Counted from the first letter of the stretch, positions 1 through 6,118 are shown. The stretch: 6,118 nt of DNA from Pseudomonadota bacterium (GCA_023388675.1 JAEWFU010000342.1:1-6118); one strand, 5' to 3'. Program-made: numbers and translations. The notes: a model not told the origin generated them from the letters alone.

Positions 1-914
1 GCATAGGACAGATCAACCAGCAGATTGACGACAATGACAATGGCGACCAGCAGCATGACGACACTTTCGACCACGATCAGATCGCGCTGGTTGATGGCCT
101 GGAACACCAATCGGCCGAGGCCAGGAAGATAGAACACGTTCTCAATTATGATGGTACCGGCAAGCAGGAAGGCGAATTGCAGCCCCATGATGGTCAGCAC
201 CGGGATCATGGCGTTGCGCAGGGCGTGTCGCCATAGGACGGTGCGGCGCGGCATGCCTTTGGCGCGGGCGGTGCGGATATAGTCCTCGCCAAGCACTTCG
301 AGCATGGCCGAGCGGGTGACGCGGGCAAGGATTGCGGCCTGCGGCAGGGCAAGCGCCACGGCGGGCAGAAGCAGCGCCTTGACGCCCGGCCATATGCCGG
401 CGGCCCAGCCGGGAAAACCGCCGGAAGGCACCAGCCTCAACCAGACGGCGAAAACGTAGATCAGAAGCAGCGCAAACCAGAAATTGGGGATCGCGACGCC
501 GATCTGGGCAACGCCCATGGAAACGGTGTCAGCCGCCTTGCCCCGCCGGGCGGCCGAGAAGATGCCGACGGGAATGGCGATCGCGGTCGACAGTATGAGC
601 GATATGATCGCGAGCGGCAGCGACACGACCACGCGCTCGGCAATCAGGTCGATGACCGGCGAGGAATAGGTAAAGGACCGGCCAAAATCGCCCACCAGCA
701 TGCCGCCGACCCAGTTGAAATAGCGCAGCGGCAACGGCTGGTTGAGCCCCATCTGTTCGCGCAGGTTCGCAAGCGCTTCCGGGGTCGCGTTCATGCCGAG
801 CATCAGCAGGGCCGGATCGCCGGGCAGGATCTCGAGGACGCCGAAGACCACGACCGAGGCAACCAACAGCGTGACGAAGCCGATGCCGATGCGTTTGGCG
901 AGAAAGGTAGTCAT
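1..914 (-). CDS. DppB/OppB-type ABC transporter permease (3' end beyond window)
   Basis: Inner-membrane permease subunit of a dipeptide/oligopeptide-type ABC importer. Reading leftward from ATG 914-912 gives 304 complete codons with no stop, so only about 10 C-terminal residues of a usual ~315-residue protein are missing. The N-terminus has the family pattern: a membrane segment at about residues 9-30 leading into ILPGDPA, then an NLREQMGLNQPLPLRY stretch (about 50-65) and a GDFGRSF motif (75-81). Five further hydrophobic segments lie near 98-120, 134-160, 178-198, 240-260 and 285-302. The EAA-type cytoplasmic loop that docks the ATPase spans about 206-241 and includes EDYIRTARAKG. The start is fixed because an in-frame TAA lies three codons upstream (923-921). 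No Shine-Dalgarno is visible: the bases just before the ATG read CCTCCC. It follows the binding-protein gene by 100 bp. The family is certain; the transported substrate is unknown. Confidence 0.95.
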   Translation of the reverse strand, partial: MTTFLAKRIGIGFVTLLVASVVVFGVLEILPGDPALLMLGMNATPEALANLREQMGLNQPLPLRYFNWVGGMLVGDFGRSFTYSSPVIDLIAERVVVSLPLAIISLILSTAIAIPVGIFSAARRGKAADTVSMGVAQIGVAIPNFWFALLLIYVFAVWLRLVPSGGFPGWAAGIWPGVKALLLPAVALALPQAAILARVTRSAMLEVLGEDYIRTARAKGMPRRTVLWRHALRNAMIPVLTIMGLQFAFLLAGTIIIENVFYLPGLGRLVFQAINQRDLIVVESVVMLLVAIVIVVNLLVDLSY

Positions 915-926
915 GGGAGGTTAGCG

Positions 927-992
927 CCGCCCCTCACCCTTACCCTCTCCCCGCTTGCGGGGAGAAGGTGCCGGCAGGCGGATGAGGGGCGG
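927..992. repeat. RIME-like palindromic intergenic element
   Basis: This 66-bp element fills most of the gap between the binding protein and the permease. The outer arms are a perfect 10-bp inverted repeat, CCGCCCCTCA (927-936) against TGAGGGGCGG (983-992). Inside is a second perfect 9-bp arm pair, TCTCCCCGC (946-954) and GCGGGGAGA (957-965), extended by a further 3 bp (942-944 with 967-969) after one mismatch. Either strand could fold into a strong two-stage hairpin. The wording (CTCTCCCCGC-TT-GCGGGGAGAAGG with flanking GAGGGGC) matches what I know of the abundant rhizobial intergenic mosaic/palindromic elements. The identity is recognised from memory, not searched. There is no T-run after the stem on the minus strand, so it is not a canonical intrinsic terminator. 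It could still stabilise the upstream mRNA or attenuate permease expression. Confidence 0.8.
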
Positions 993-1014
993 AGTTTAGC
1001 GTCCAACCCGTTTC

Positions 1015-2496
1015 TCACTCCGTCCAGTGGACCTTGGTCAGGTCGGCAACCGATAGCGGCCAGTTCTCCCACATGCCTTCGATCTTTGCGTCCCACACGC
1101 CGACTTTCGGGAGCTGGAACAGGAAGCCGACCGCCGCGTCCTCGGCGAGAATGCGCTGGGCCTTGCCGTAGAGTTCGTTGCGCTTGGCTTCGTCGGCGGT
1201 GACCTCGAGTTCTTCCATCACGGCATTGAATTCCGGATTCTCGTACTGGAAGTAGTAATCCGGCCGCGCATAGATGCCGATGTCCATCGGCTCGACATGG
1301 GAGACGATCGAGAGGTCGTAGTTCTTGTCGGTGAAGACCTGGCTCAGCCAGTCGGCCCATTCGAGCGGAATGATCTCCAGATTGATGCCGACCTGCCGCA
1401 ATTGCGAGGCGATGATCTGGCCGCCGTCGCGGGCGTAGCCGGGGGGCGGCAGCTTCAGCGTAGCGGAGAAGCCGTCGGGGAAACCTGCCTGAGCCAGCAG
1501 CTCCTTCGCCTTTTCAGGATCGTAGGGATAGGTGCCGGTCAGGTCGACATAGGCGGGATGGTGCGGCGCGAAATGCGAGCCGATCGGCACGCCGAGGCCG
1601 GGCGGCGTGCCGGCGATGATCTCGTCGCGGTTGAGCGCATGGGCTATGGCCTGGCGCACTTCAAGCTTGTCGAACGGCTCCTTCTTGTTGTTGGTCGACA
1701 GCACCGTCTCGCCTTCGGTCGAGCCGATCACGACCTTGAAGCGCGGATCGCTTTCGATCTGCGGCAGGGCATCGCCGGCAGGCATGTTGGAGAAGGCATG
1801 CACGTCGCCAGACAGGAGCGCGGGGATGGCGGCCGCCGAATCCGGGATGATGCGGAACTCGGCCTTGTCGAGCGCGACCTCTTCGCCCCAGTAGTCAGGG
1901 TTCTTCACCAGCGTGATCGAGGAGCCCTTGGCCCAGTTCTCGAACTTGAACGGGCCGGTGCCGATCGGCTTTTCCTTGTTGCCGTCGGCCGAGGCGGGCG
2001 AGACGATCGCGGCTTCGCCCCAGCCCATGTTCCAGAGGAACGCGCCCTGCGGGTGCTTGAGCGTGACGACTACCGTCACCGGGTCGACAACCTCGACCTT
2101 CTCGATCGCCGAATAGAGGACTTTCTGCGGATTGACGGAATCCTCGGCCATGGCGCGGTCGATGGAGAATTTCACGTCGTCGGCGCTGAAGTCCGCGCCG
2201 TCGTGGAACTTCACCCCCGTACGCAGCTTGAAAGTGTAAACCTTTCCATCATCGGAGATTTCCCAGCTTTCGGCCAGTCCGGGCTGCACCGCCCCATCGG
2301 GGCCGATGCGGGTGATTCCCTCGAAGATGTTGGCATAGCCGACTTCCTTGATGGCGGCTGCGGCACCGGCGGTCGGGTCGAGATGCGGTGGCTCCAGCAC
2401 CATGCCGATGACGATGTCGGTGCGCTGGGCAATGGCCGCGCTCGACGTGGCAAGCGCAAGCGCCGTGGCCACGAGAACGGATTTCAAAAGCTTCAT
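1015..2496 (-). CDS. ABC transporter family 5 solute-binding protein (DppA/OppA-like)
   Basis: Periplasmic ligand-binding protein of a peptide/nickel/oligopeptide-type ABC importer, 493 residues and within the usual range for the family. The start is taken at ATG 2496 because GGGAG lies seven bases upstream and a signal peptide begins at once: a lysine-containing n-region (MKLLK), a hydrophobic core at about 7-20, and likely cleavage after AIA (residue 23). There is no lipobox cysteine, so the protein should be soluble in the periplasm. An in-frame ATG at 2514 would add six residues ahead of the signal and is less likely. Family landmarks are QPGLAESWEIS (71-81), VKFHDGADFSADDVKFSID (95-113), IGTGPFKFENW (178-188), KNPDYWG (198-204), and a PFDKLEVRQAIAHALNRDEI segment (274-293). 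It sits between the M20 hydrolase and the cognate permease on the same strand. The ligand cannot be read from the sequence; peptides or N-acyl amino acids fit the neighbourhood. Confidence 0.95.
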   Translation of the reverse strand: MKLLKSVLVATALALATSSAAIAQRTDIVIGMVLEPPHLDPTAGAAAAIKEVGYANIFEGITRIGPDGAVQPGLAESWEISDDGKVYTFKLRTGVKFHDGADFSADDVKFSIDRAMAEDSVNPQKVLYSAIEKVEVVDPVTVVVTLKHPQGAFLWNMGWGEAAIVSPASADGNKEKPIGTGPFKFENWAKGSSITLVKNPDYWGEEVALDKAEFRIIPDSAAAIPALLSGDVHAFSNMPAGDALPQIESDPRFKVVIGSTEGETVLSTNNKKEPFDKLEVRQAIAHALNRDEIIAGTPPGLGVPIGSHFAPHHPAYVDLTGTYPYDPEKAKELLAQAGFPDGFSATLKLPPPGYARDGGQIIASQLRQVGINLEIIPLEWADWLSQVFTDKNYDLSIVSHVEPMDIGIYARPDYYFQYENPEFNAVMEELEVTADEAKRNELYGKAQRILAEDAAVGFLFQLPKVGVWDAKIEGMWENWPLSVADLTKVHWTE

Positions 2497-2612
2497 GACG
2501 ATCTCCCGATGCAAACTGAACCCCGGCGATCAAAGCGCGAAACGCACGGGGAGTAAATCGACTTTGTTGCGCTGCAACTCACCGATTGCGTTGAGGTGGA
2601 CGGTTATCGAGC
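2497..2612 (-). promoter_or_regulatory. Leader between M20 gene and binding-protein gene, with SD and small dyad
   Basis: A 116-bp spacer separates the M20 stop from the binding-protein start. Two things are visible. A Shine-Dalgarno GGGAG ends seven bases before ATG 2496 and decides that start. A perfect 5-bp dyad, GTTGC-GCT-GCAAC, lies at 2566-2578; it could be a short hairpin or an operator half-pair, but such a short repeat can occur by chance. I see no convincing -35/-10 pair and no intrinsic terminator, so read-through from the M20 gene is the simplest picture. The length leaves room for an internal promoter, which would suit a binding protein needed in excess over its permease. Confidence 0.4.
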
Positions 2613-3893
2613 TCAGCCACGCAGCGCTCCGCGCAGGAGCACGTCCAGGCCGACGGCCATGACCTTGGCGGATTCGACCATATCGTCGATGCCGACCCAC
2701 TCGTCCGGCTGATGCGCGAGGTCGAGGATGCCCGGGCCGTAGGCGATGCAGTCGTGCAGGTGGCCGATGCGGGCGACATGCTTCTGGTCGTAGGTGCCGG
2801 GCGAAATCACGTAGTCCGGCTCCTTGCCGAAGATCTCGCGGATGCCTTCGGCAACCGCGGTCACCACCGGTGCATCGCGCTCGGTCATCGTGGGCTGGAC
2901 CTCCATCAGATCGCGGATCGCGTAGTCGAATTTCGGGCGCTCGCGCTTGAGCCGGTCGAGGATGGAGGTGACCTCGCCCTTCACCTCGTCGATGGATTCT
3001 TCCAGCAGGAAGCGCCGGTCGATCACCGTGCGGCACGTATCGGCGACGTTAGGCGATGGCAGGCCGGGGAAGAAATCCTCGGTCTGGCCGCCGTGGATCG
3101 AATTGATGTTCATGGTCGAGCGGCGCGCGCCTTCCGGCACCACCGGCATCTGCGTCTGCTTGCGGTCGAGCGCGGGGAAAAGCTCTTCCTCGAAGGCGTG
3201 CAGCACCGCGCCCATGTGGCGGATCGCCGAATCGCCGAGGAACGGCATCGACCCGTGCGCGATCCTGCCCTTGGTTTCGATCTCTGCCCACCAGACGCCG
3301 CGATGACCGAGGCAGATGCGGTCCTTGTTGAGCGGTTCGGGAATGATGACGTGGTCGACGCGCGGCTTCGAAAAGAAACCCTTGGAGGCGAGGTAGGCAA
3401 CGCCGCCGAAACCGCCCGACTCCTCGTCGACAGTGCCCGAAATTTCGATGGCGCCCGGAAAATCCGGATAGACGTCCATGAACACTTCCGCGGCGATGAT
3501 GGAAGCGGCGAGGCCGCCCTTCATGTCGCAGGCGCCGCGCCCATAGACGCGGCCGTCCTTCACGACGCCGGCATAGGGGTCGACCGTCCAGCCTTCGCCG
3601 GCTTCCACCACGTCGATATGCGAGTTGAAATGCACCGTGGGGCCGTGGCCGCGTCCGTCGAACCGGGCGACGACGTTGGTGCGCGGATAGCGGTCCGAAT
3701 CGCCCGGCGTGTCCTGCCCGCGGATGAGCTGCGTTTCGAAGCGCCGCTTCCTCAGCCGGTTGGCGATGAATTCGGCGCAAGGCGTGTAGGCTTCGCCGGG
3801 CGGGTTCACCGTCGGAAAGCGGATCAGGTCGGCAGTTAGGGCGACGAGTTCGTCGCGGCGGTCGTCGATGGCGCGGAAGAGCTGTTCGTTCAT
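2613..3893 (-). CDS. M20-family metallopeptidase/deacylase (ArgE/DapE/CPG2 type)
   Basis: Predicted cytoplasmic zinc-dependent amidohydrolase of 426 residues that would cleave an amide bond in an acylated amino acid or small peptide. The two-metal centre of the M20 family is complete: H92 in NSHIDVV with helper D94, bridging D123 in RGACDMKGG, catalytic E157 followed by ligand E158 in VDEESGG, E186 in IIPEP, and the final ligand H394 in LAHQPDEW. The dimerisation (lid) domain is about 195-315, including GHRGVWWAEIETKGRIAHGS. There is no signal peptide. ATG 3893 is chosen because the protein then begins like its relatives (MNEQLFRAIDDRRDELVALT, then IRFPTVNPPGE). A TTG at 3929 preceded by AAAGAG would add 12 residues and cannot be fully excluded; the ATG itself has no clear Shine-Dalgarno. 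It is the promoter-proximal gene of the operon and is followed by importer genes, which suggests it processes the imported compound. Specificity (acetylornithine, succinyl-DAP, carboxypeptidase-like or other) is not determined, so no symbol is given. Confidence 0.93.
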   Translation of the reverse strand: MNEQLFRAIDDRRDELVALTADLIRFPTVNPPGEAYTPCAEFIANRLRKRRFETQLIRGQDTPGDSDRYPRTNVVARFDGRGHGPTVHFNSHIDVVEAGEGWTVDPYAGVVKDGRVYGRGACDMKGGLAASIIAAEVFMDVYPDFPGAIEISGTVDEESGGFGGVAYLASKGFFSKPRVDHVIIPEPLNKDRICLGHRGVWWAEIETKGRIAHGSMPFLGDSAIRHMGAVLHAFEEELFPALDRKQTQMPVVPEGARRSTMNINSIHGGQTEDFFPGLPSPNVADTCRTVIDRRFLLEESIDEVKGEVTSILDRLKRERPKFDYAIRDLMEVQPTMTERDAPVVTAVAEGIREIFGKEPDYVISPGTYDQKHVARIGHLHDCIAYGPGILDLAHQPDEWVGIDDMVESAKVMAVGLDVLLRGALRG

Positions 3894-4073
3894 AGGCGCT
3901 ATTGAGCAGGCGGGTATGGGGGCTGGCAAGCAGGCTCTTTGGTCCAGCCTGATTTCATTATGCCAGCCAGCCCGATATGCGAAAGATTGTTAGGAAATCT
4001 GCGGCAGACTCCCCCACATCGCCCGCCGGTGCACCATACGCACGATGGGATGGGACAGTTTGGGGTTCGACGC
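3894..4073. promoter_or_regulatory. Divergent intergenic region with candidate promoter and nested inverted repeats
   Basis: This 180-bp region separates the leftward M20/ABC operon from the rightward L,D-transpeptidase and should hold promoters for both. On the minus strand, CATAAT (3962-3957) is a reasonable -10 hexamer, but the sequence 16-18 bases upstream (around CTTTCGC) is a weak -35. It is a candidate only and would give a leader of about 55-60 nt. On the plus strand I find no convincing hexamer pair. GGGG at 4062-4065, eight bases before ATG 4074, may serve as the ribosome-binding site of the transpeptidase. An 11-bp palindrome TCTGC-G-GCAGA lies at 3998-4008. The nested dyad within this region is listed separately. 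Confidence 0.4.
3921..3968. repeat. Nested inverted repeats in the divergent intergenic region
   Basis: The outer arms are a perfect 8-bp inverted repeat, GGCTGGCA (3921-3928) and TGCCAGCC (3961-3968). Inside lies a perfect 6-bp pair, CAGGCT (3931-3936) and AGCCTG (3946-3951), with a 9-base loop. Folded, this gives an 8-bp stem, an asymmetric internal loop (2 against 9 bases) and a 6-bp stem. The right outer arm overlaps the candidate CATAAT hexamer of the leftward operon, and the inner dyad falls at or just after its expected start of transcription. That placement is typical of a repressor operator, or of a structured 5' leader. There is no adjacent T-run, so it is not an intrinsic terminator. 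The pairing is seen directly; the function is inferred. Confidence 0.5.
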
Positions 4074-4502
4074 ATGAACAGGTTTATGCTGGCCGCCGCA
4101 TCGGTGGCGCTGCTGCTCATTTCCGGCCTTTCGGCCCAGGCATCCAGCGTCGTGGCGCGCGTTGACGTCGCCGCGCAGAAGATGACCGTCACGCATTATG
4201 GCAAGGTGCTCTACGAGTGGCCGGTTTCGACCGCGCGTGCCGGCTATACGACGCCGCGCGGCGAGTTCCGGCCTTACAGGGTCCATAAATTGTGGCTCTC
4301 GCGCACCTACGACAACGCGCCGATGCCCTTTGCCGTCTTCTACGATCGCGGCTGGGCGGTGCATGGCACCGATGCCGTCAGCCGGCTTGGACAGCCTGCC
4401 TCGCATGGCTGCGTGCGGCTTGCGACACCGAATGCGGAAGCCTTCTACCGGCTTGTGCGCCAGGTCGGCGCAGGCAACACGCGCATCATCGTGGAGAACT
4501 GA
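4074..4502 (+). CDS. Small exported L,D-transpeptidase (YkuD domain)
   Basis: Periplasmic peptidoglycan-modifying enzyme of 142 residues. YkuD-fold proteins form L,D-crosslinks or attach/release proteins at meso-diaminopimelate using a catalytic cysteine. ATG 4074 is chosen because a signal peptide follows at once: MNRF, a hydrophobic core at about residues 5-20, and likely cleavage after AQA (residue 23). A TTG at 3939 would prefix 45 residues of non-family-like sequence and is rejected. The active-site signature is intact: H97 in AVHGT, then S110-H111-G112-C113-V-R115 with C113 as the nucleophile. The segment TTPRGEFRPYRV (59-70) matches the conserved T-P-x-G-x-[FY] region of the fold. The mature protein is about 119 residues, little more than the catalytic domain, with no LysM or other wall-binding domain. 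It is divergent from the M20 operon, and its link to the molybdoenzyme downstream is probably only proximity. The precise wall reaction is not known. Confidence 0.92.
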   Translation: MNRFMLAAASVALLLISGLSAQASSVVARVDVAAQKMTVTHYGKVLYEWPVSTARAGYTTPRGEFRPYRVHKLWLSRTYDNAPMPFAVFYDRGWAVHGTDAVSRLGQPASHGCVRLATPNAEAFYRLVRQVGAGNTRIIVEN

Positions 4503-4604
4503 GGCCGCCAGCCGGCGAAAAATATTCCACACCATGTCGCCTTTCCGGCATTTCAATCCCGAACCGTCTTGCATAGACCTGACAAGGTTAGGGAGCGTTC
4601 AGTG
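4503..4604 (+). promoter_or_regulatory. Gap upstream of the molybdoenzyme, with its ribosome-binding site
   Basis: About 100 bp lie between the transpeptidase stop and the oxidoreductase start. GGGAG at 4591-4595 is a good Shine-Dalgarno. It is six bases from GTG 4602 and nine from ATG 4605, so the two adjacent in-frame codons are both possible starts. I see no strong intrinsic terminator after the transpeptidase: the best stem (GCCG/CGGC at 4504-4516) has four base pairs. TTGCAT at 4569-4574 resembles a -35 but has no matching -10 at the right spacing. Whether the molybdoenzyme has its own promoter is therefore open. Confidence 0.45.
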
Positions 4605-6118
4605 ATGTCGGATCATCGGCTCGACCTGTCGAGACCTGTTTCGGACGAGGTCCGCAAGACGACCTGCTATATGTGCGCCTGCCGGTGCGGCATCGACGTG
4701 CACCTGAAGGATGGCAAGGTCCGCTACATCGAGGGCAACCGCGACCATCCGGTGAACAAGGGCGTGCTTTGCGCAAAGGGTTCGTCCGGCATCATGCAGC
4801 ATTACGCGCCGGCGCGCCTCGATTCGCCGCTGCTGCGCACGGGGCCGCGCGGGTCGGGCGAATTCCGCAAGATTTCATGGGACGAAGCGCTGAGGCTCGC
4901 AACGGAGTGGCTTGGCGAGGTACGCGACCGCGATCCGAAGAAGCTCGCCTTCTTCACCGGCCGCGACCAGTCGCAGTCGCTCACCAGCTTCTGGGCGCAG
5001 CAGTTCGGCACACCCAACTATGCCGCGCATGGCGGGTTCTGCTCCGTCAACATGGCGGCTGCCGGCATCATGACCATCGGCGGCGCGTTCTGGGAATTCG
5101 GCGCGCCGGACTGGGAGCGCACGAAGCTGTTCGTGATGTTCGGCGTCGCCGAGGATCACGATTCCAATCCGCTCAAGATGGGCATTTCGAAGCTGAAGAA
5201 GCGCGGCGCGCGGTTCGTTTCGGTCAATCCGGTCCGCACCGGCTATTCGGCGGTTGCCGACAACTGGATCGGGGTGCGACCGGGGACAGACGGTCTGCTG
5301 ATCCTGGCCGTCGTCCACGAGCTTCTCAAGGCGCGGCGCATCGATGTCGACTATCTCGTGCGCTACTCCAATGCGCCGTGGCTGGTGATCGACGCGCCGG
5401 GCACGGCCGAGCACGGGCTTTTTGCCCGGGACGTTGCCGGCAAACCGCTGGTCTTCGAGACCGTGACCGAGCGTGTCGTGCCCGCCGGGTCGAAGGGTGC
5501 ACGGCCGTCGCTTTCCGGACGCATGACGCTTCCTGACGGGCGCGCCGTGGTGCCATCCTTCCAATTGCTGGCGGAGGAATATCTCGATCCGCGTCACGCG
5601 CCCGAGGCCGTGGCCGACCGGGTCGGAGTCGATGCCGCGACGATCCGCGGGCTCGCCGAGGAAATCGGCCGCGTCGCCTTCGACGAGGCGATCGAGATCG
5701 AGCAACCATGGACAGATGTTTACGGCGAACGCCACCAGACCTTCGTCGGCCGCCCGGTCTCGTTCCATGCGATGCGCGGCATCTCGGCCCATTCCAACGG
5801 CTTCCAGACGGCGCGCGCGCTGCACATGCTGCAGGTGCTGATCGGCGCGATCGACTGCCCCGGCGGGTTCCGTTTCGAGCCGCCTTACCCGAAGCCCCTG
5901 CATGCCCATCCGCGCCCGCACGGCAAGTCGGAGCATTTCGGCTCGAATCAGCCGCTTGCCGGCCCGCATCTCGGCTTTCCGCTCGGGCCCGAGGACCTTC
6001 TGGTCGACGCTGAAGGCAAGCCGACGCGCATCGACAAGGCATTCTCCTGGGAAGCGCCGATCTCGGCCCATGGCCTGATGCATATGGTCATTGCCAACGC
6101 ACATGCCCGCGATCCGTA
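4605..6118 (+). CDS. Molybdopterin/4Fe-4S oxidoreductase catalytic subunit, SoeA-like (3' end beyond window)
   Basis: N-terminal 504 codons of a DMSO reductase superfamily enzyme, open at the right edge; relatives usually exceed 900 residues. The 4Fe-4S motif is C21-x2-C24-x3-C28-x27-C56 within TCYMCACRCGI and GVLCAKG. C26 is an additional cysteine inside the motif. Further landmarks are KISWDEAL (89-96), a GRDQSQSLT stretch (119-127), C146 in GGFCSVN as the likely molybdenum ligand, VNPVRTGYSAVAD (207-219), and the pterin-binding RPGTDGLL (225-232). No twin-arginine signal is present, so the protein should be cytoplasmic. This argues against the exported PhsA/PsrA type and fits cytoplasmic SoeA-type sulfite dehydrogenase, where an iron-sulfur SoeB and a membrane SoeC pass electrons to quinone. 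Those partners, if present, would lie past position 6118. Start ATG 4605 (or GTG 4602) follows GGGAG. Superfamily membership is near certain; the sulfite assignment is moderate, since assimilatory nitrate reductases and formate dehydrogenases share this fold. Confidence 0.93.
   Translation, partial: MSDHRLDLSRPVSDEVRKTTCYMCACRCGIDVHLKDGKVRYIEGNRDHPVNKGVLCAKGSSGIMQHYAPARLDSPLLRTGPRGSGEFRKISWDEALRLATEWLGEVRDRDPKKLAFFTGRDQSQSLTSFWAQQFGTPNYAAHGGFCSVNMAAAGIMTIGGAFWEFGAPDWERTKLFVMFGVAEDHDSNPLKMGISKLKKRGARFVSVNPVRTGYSAVADNWIGVRPGTDGLLILAVVHELLKARRIDVDYLVRYSNAPWLVIDAPGTAEHGLFARDVAGKPLVFETVTERVVPAGSKGARPSLSGRMTLPDGRAVVPSFQLLAEEYLDPRHAPEAVADRVGVDAATIRGLAEEIGRVAFDEAIEIEQPWTDVYGERHQTFVGRPVSFHAMRGISAHSNGFQTARALHMLQVLIGAIDCPGGFRFEPPYPKPLHAHPRPHGKSEHFGSNQPLAGPHLGFPLGPEDLLVDAEGKPTRIDKAFSWEAPISAHGLMHMVIANAHARDP

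Noticed and set aside
927..992. The GC-rich hairpin as an intrinsic terminator of the binding-protein gene
   Set aside because: No T-run follows the stem on the minus strand, and the permease that depends on read-through lies directly downstream. The wording matches a dispersed rhizobial repeat better.
1297..2556. Long plus-strand open frame (419 codons) opposite the solute-binding protein
   Set aside because: It is a shadow of the high-GC coding sequence on the other strand. Its product is Arg/Asp/Gly-rich with no recognisable domain, while the minus strand encodes a complete family 5 binding protein with signal peptide.
2712..3839. Plus-strand open frame (375 codons) opposite the M20 gene
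   Set aside because: It is an antisense shadow. The minus-strand frame carries every M20 metal ligand, and this one has low-complexity Arg/His/Ala composition and no motif.
3939..4073. TTG-initiated N-terminal extension of the L,D-transpeptidase
   Set aside because: The 45 extra residues would bury the signal peptide in the protein interior. ATG 4074 places it at the N-terminus.
4504..4516. Short stem GCCG/CGGC after the transpeptidase stop as a terminator
   Set aside because: It has only four base pairs and is followed by A-rich rather than T-rich sequence on the plus strand.
4673..5536. Plus-strand open frame (287 codons) overlapping the molybdoenzyme in another frame
   Set aside because: Its composition is Arg/Gly/Ala-rich with no domain, and it lies wholly inside a well-supported gene.
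4875..6104. Minus-strand open frame (409 codons) opposite the molybdoenzyme
   Set aside because: It is an antisense shadow of the oxidoreductase, whose plus-strand frame runs unbroken with 4Fe-4S and pterin-binding motifs.
1..6118. CRISPR arrays, tRNA/rRNA genes, transposases, phage genes or a novel defence system
   Set aside because: Reading both strands, I found no spaced direct repeats, cloverleaf-like sequence, transposase or integrase motifs, or unfamiliar multi-gene cassette. The coding space is filled by five recognisable metabolic and envelope genes.

Overview
The window looks like chromosomal DNA from a GC-rich alphaproteobacterium. A rhizobial relative (Hyphomicrobiales, for example the Mesorhizobium/Phyllobacteriaceae group) is the best guess. 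This rests on the high GC content with strong third-position G/C bias, the style of the dipeptide/oligopeptide ABC genes, and a 66-bp palindromic intergenic element of the kind scattered through rhizobial genomes. The genus is an inference from reading, not from a database comparison.

The left two thirds (1-3893) is one leftward (minus-strand) operon. Its order of transcription is an M20-family metallopeptidase/deacylase (3893-2613), a secreted family 5 solute-binding protein (2496-1015), then a DppB/OppB-type inner-membrane permease (914 running off the left edge). The second permease and the ATPases expected for such a transporter would lie beyond position 1. The binding protein would capture a peptide-like or acylated amino-acid ligand in the periplasm, the permease would pass it inward, and the cytoplasmic M20 enzyme would hydrolyse an amide bond in the imported compound. 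A folded, RIME-like palindrome sits between the binding protein and the permease.

A 180-bp divergent intergenic region (3894-4073) follows. It contains a nested pair of inverted repeats and a possible promoter for the leftward operon. To its right, on the plus strand, is a small exported L,D-transpeptidase (4074-4502) acting on peptidoglycan.

After a roughly 100-bp gap comes the N-terminal 504 codons of a large cytoplasmic molybdopterin/4Fe-4S oxidoreductase of the DMSO reductase superfamily (4605 to the right edge). It most resembles the SoeA-type quinone-linked sulfite dehydrogenase catalytic subunit, but the substrate cannot be proved from this window.

All five genes read through without frameshifts. 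Both edge genes are cut only by the window boundary. I found no tRNA, rRNA, CRISPR array, transposase or phage gene. The contents are mostly ordinary accessory metabolism. The most notable non-coding signals are the palindromic element at 927-992 and the nested dyad at 3921-3968.
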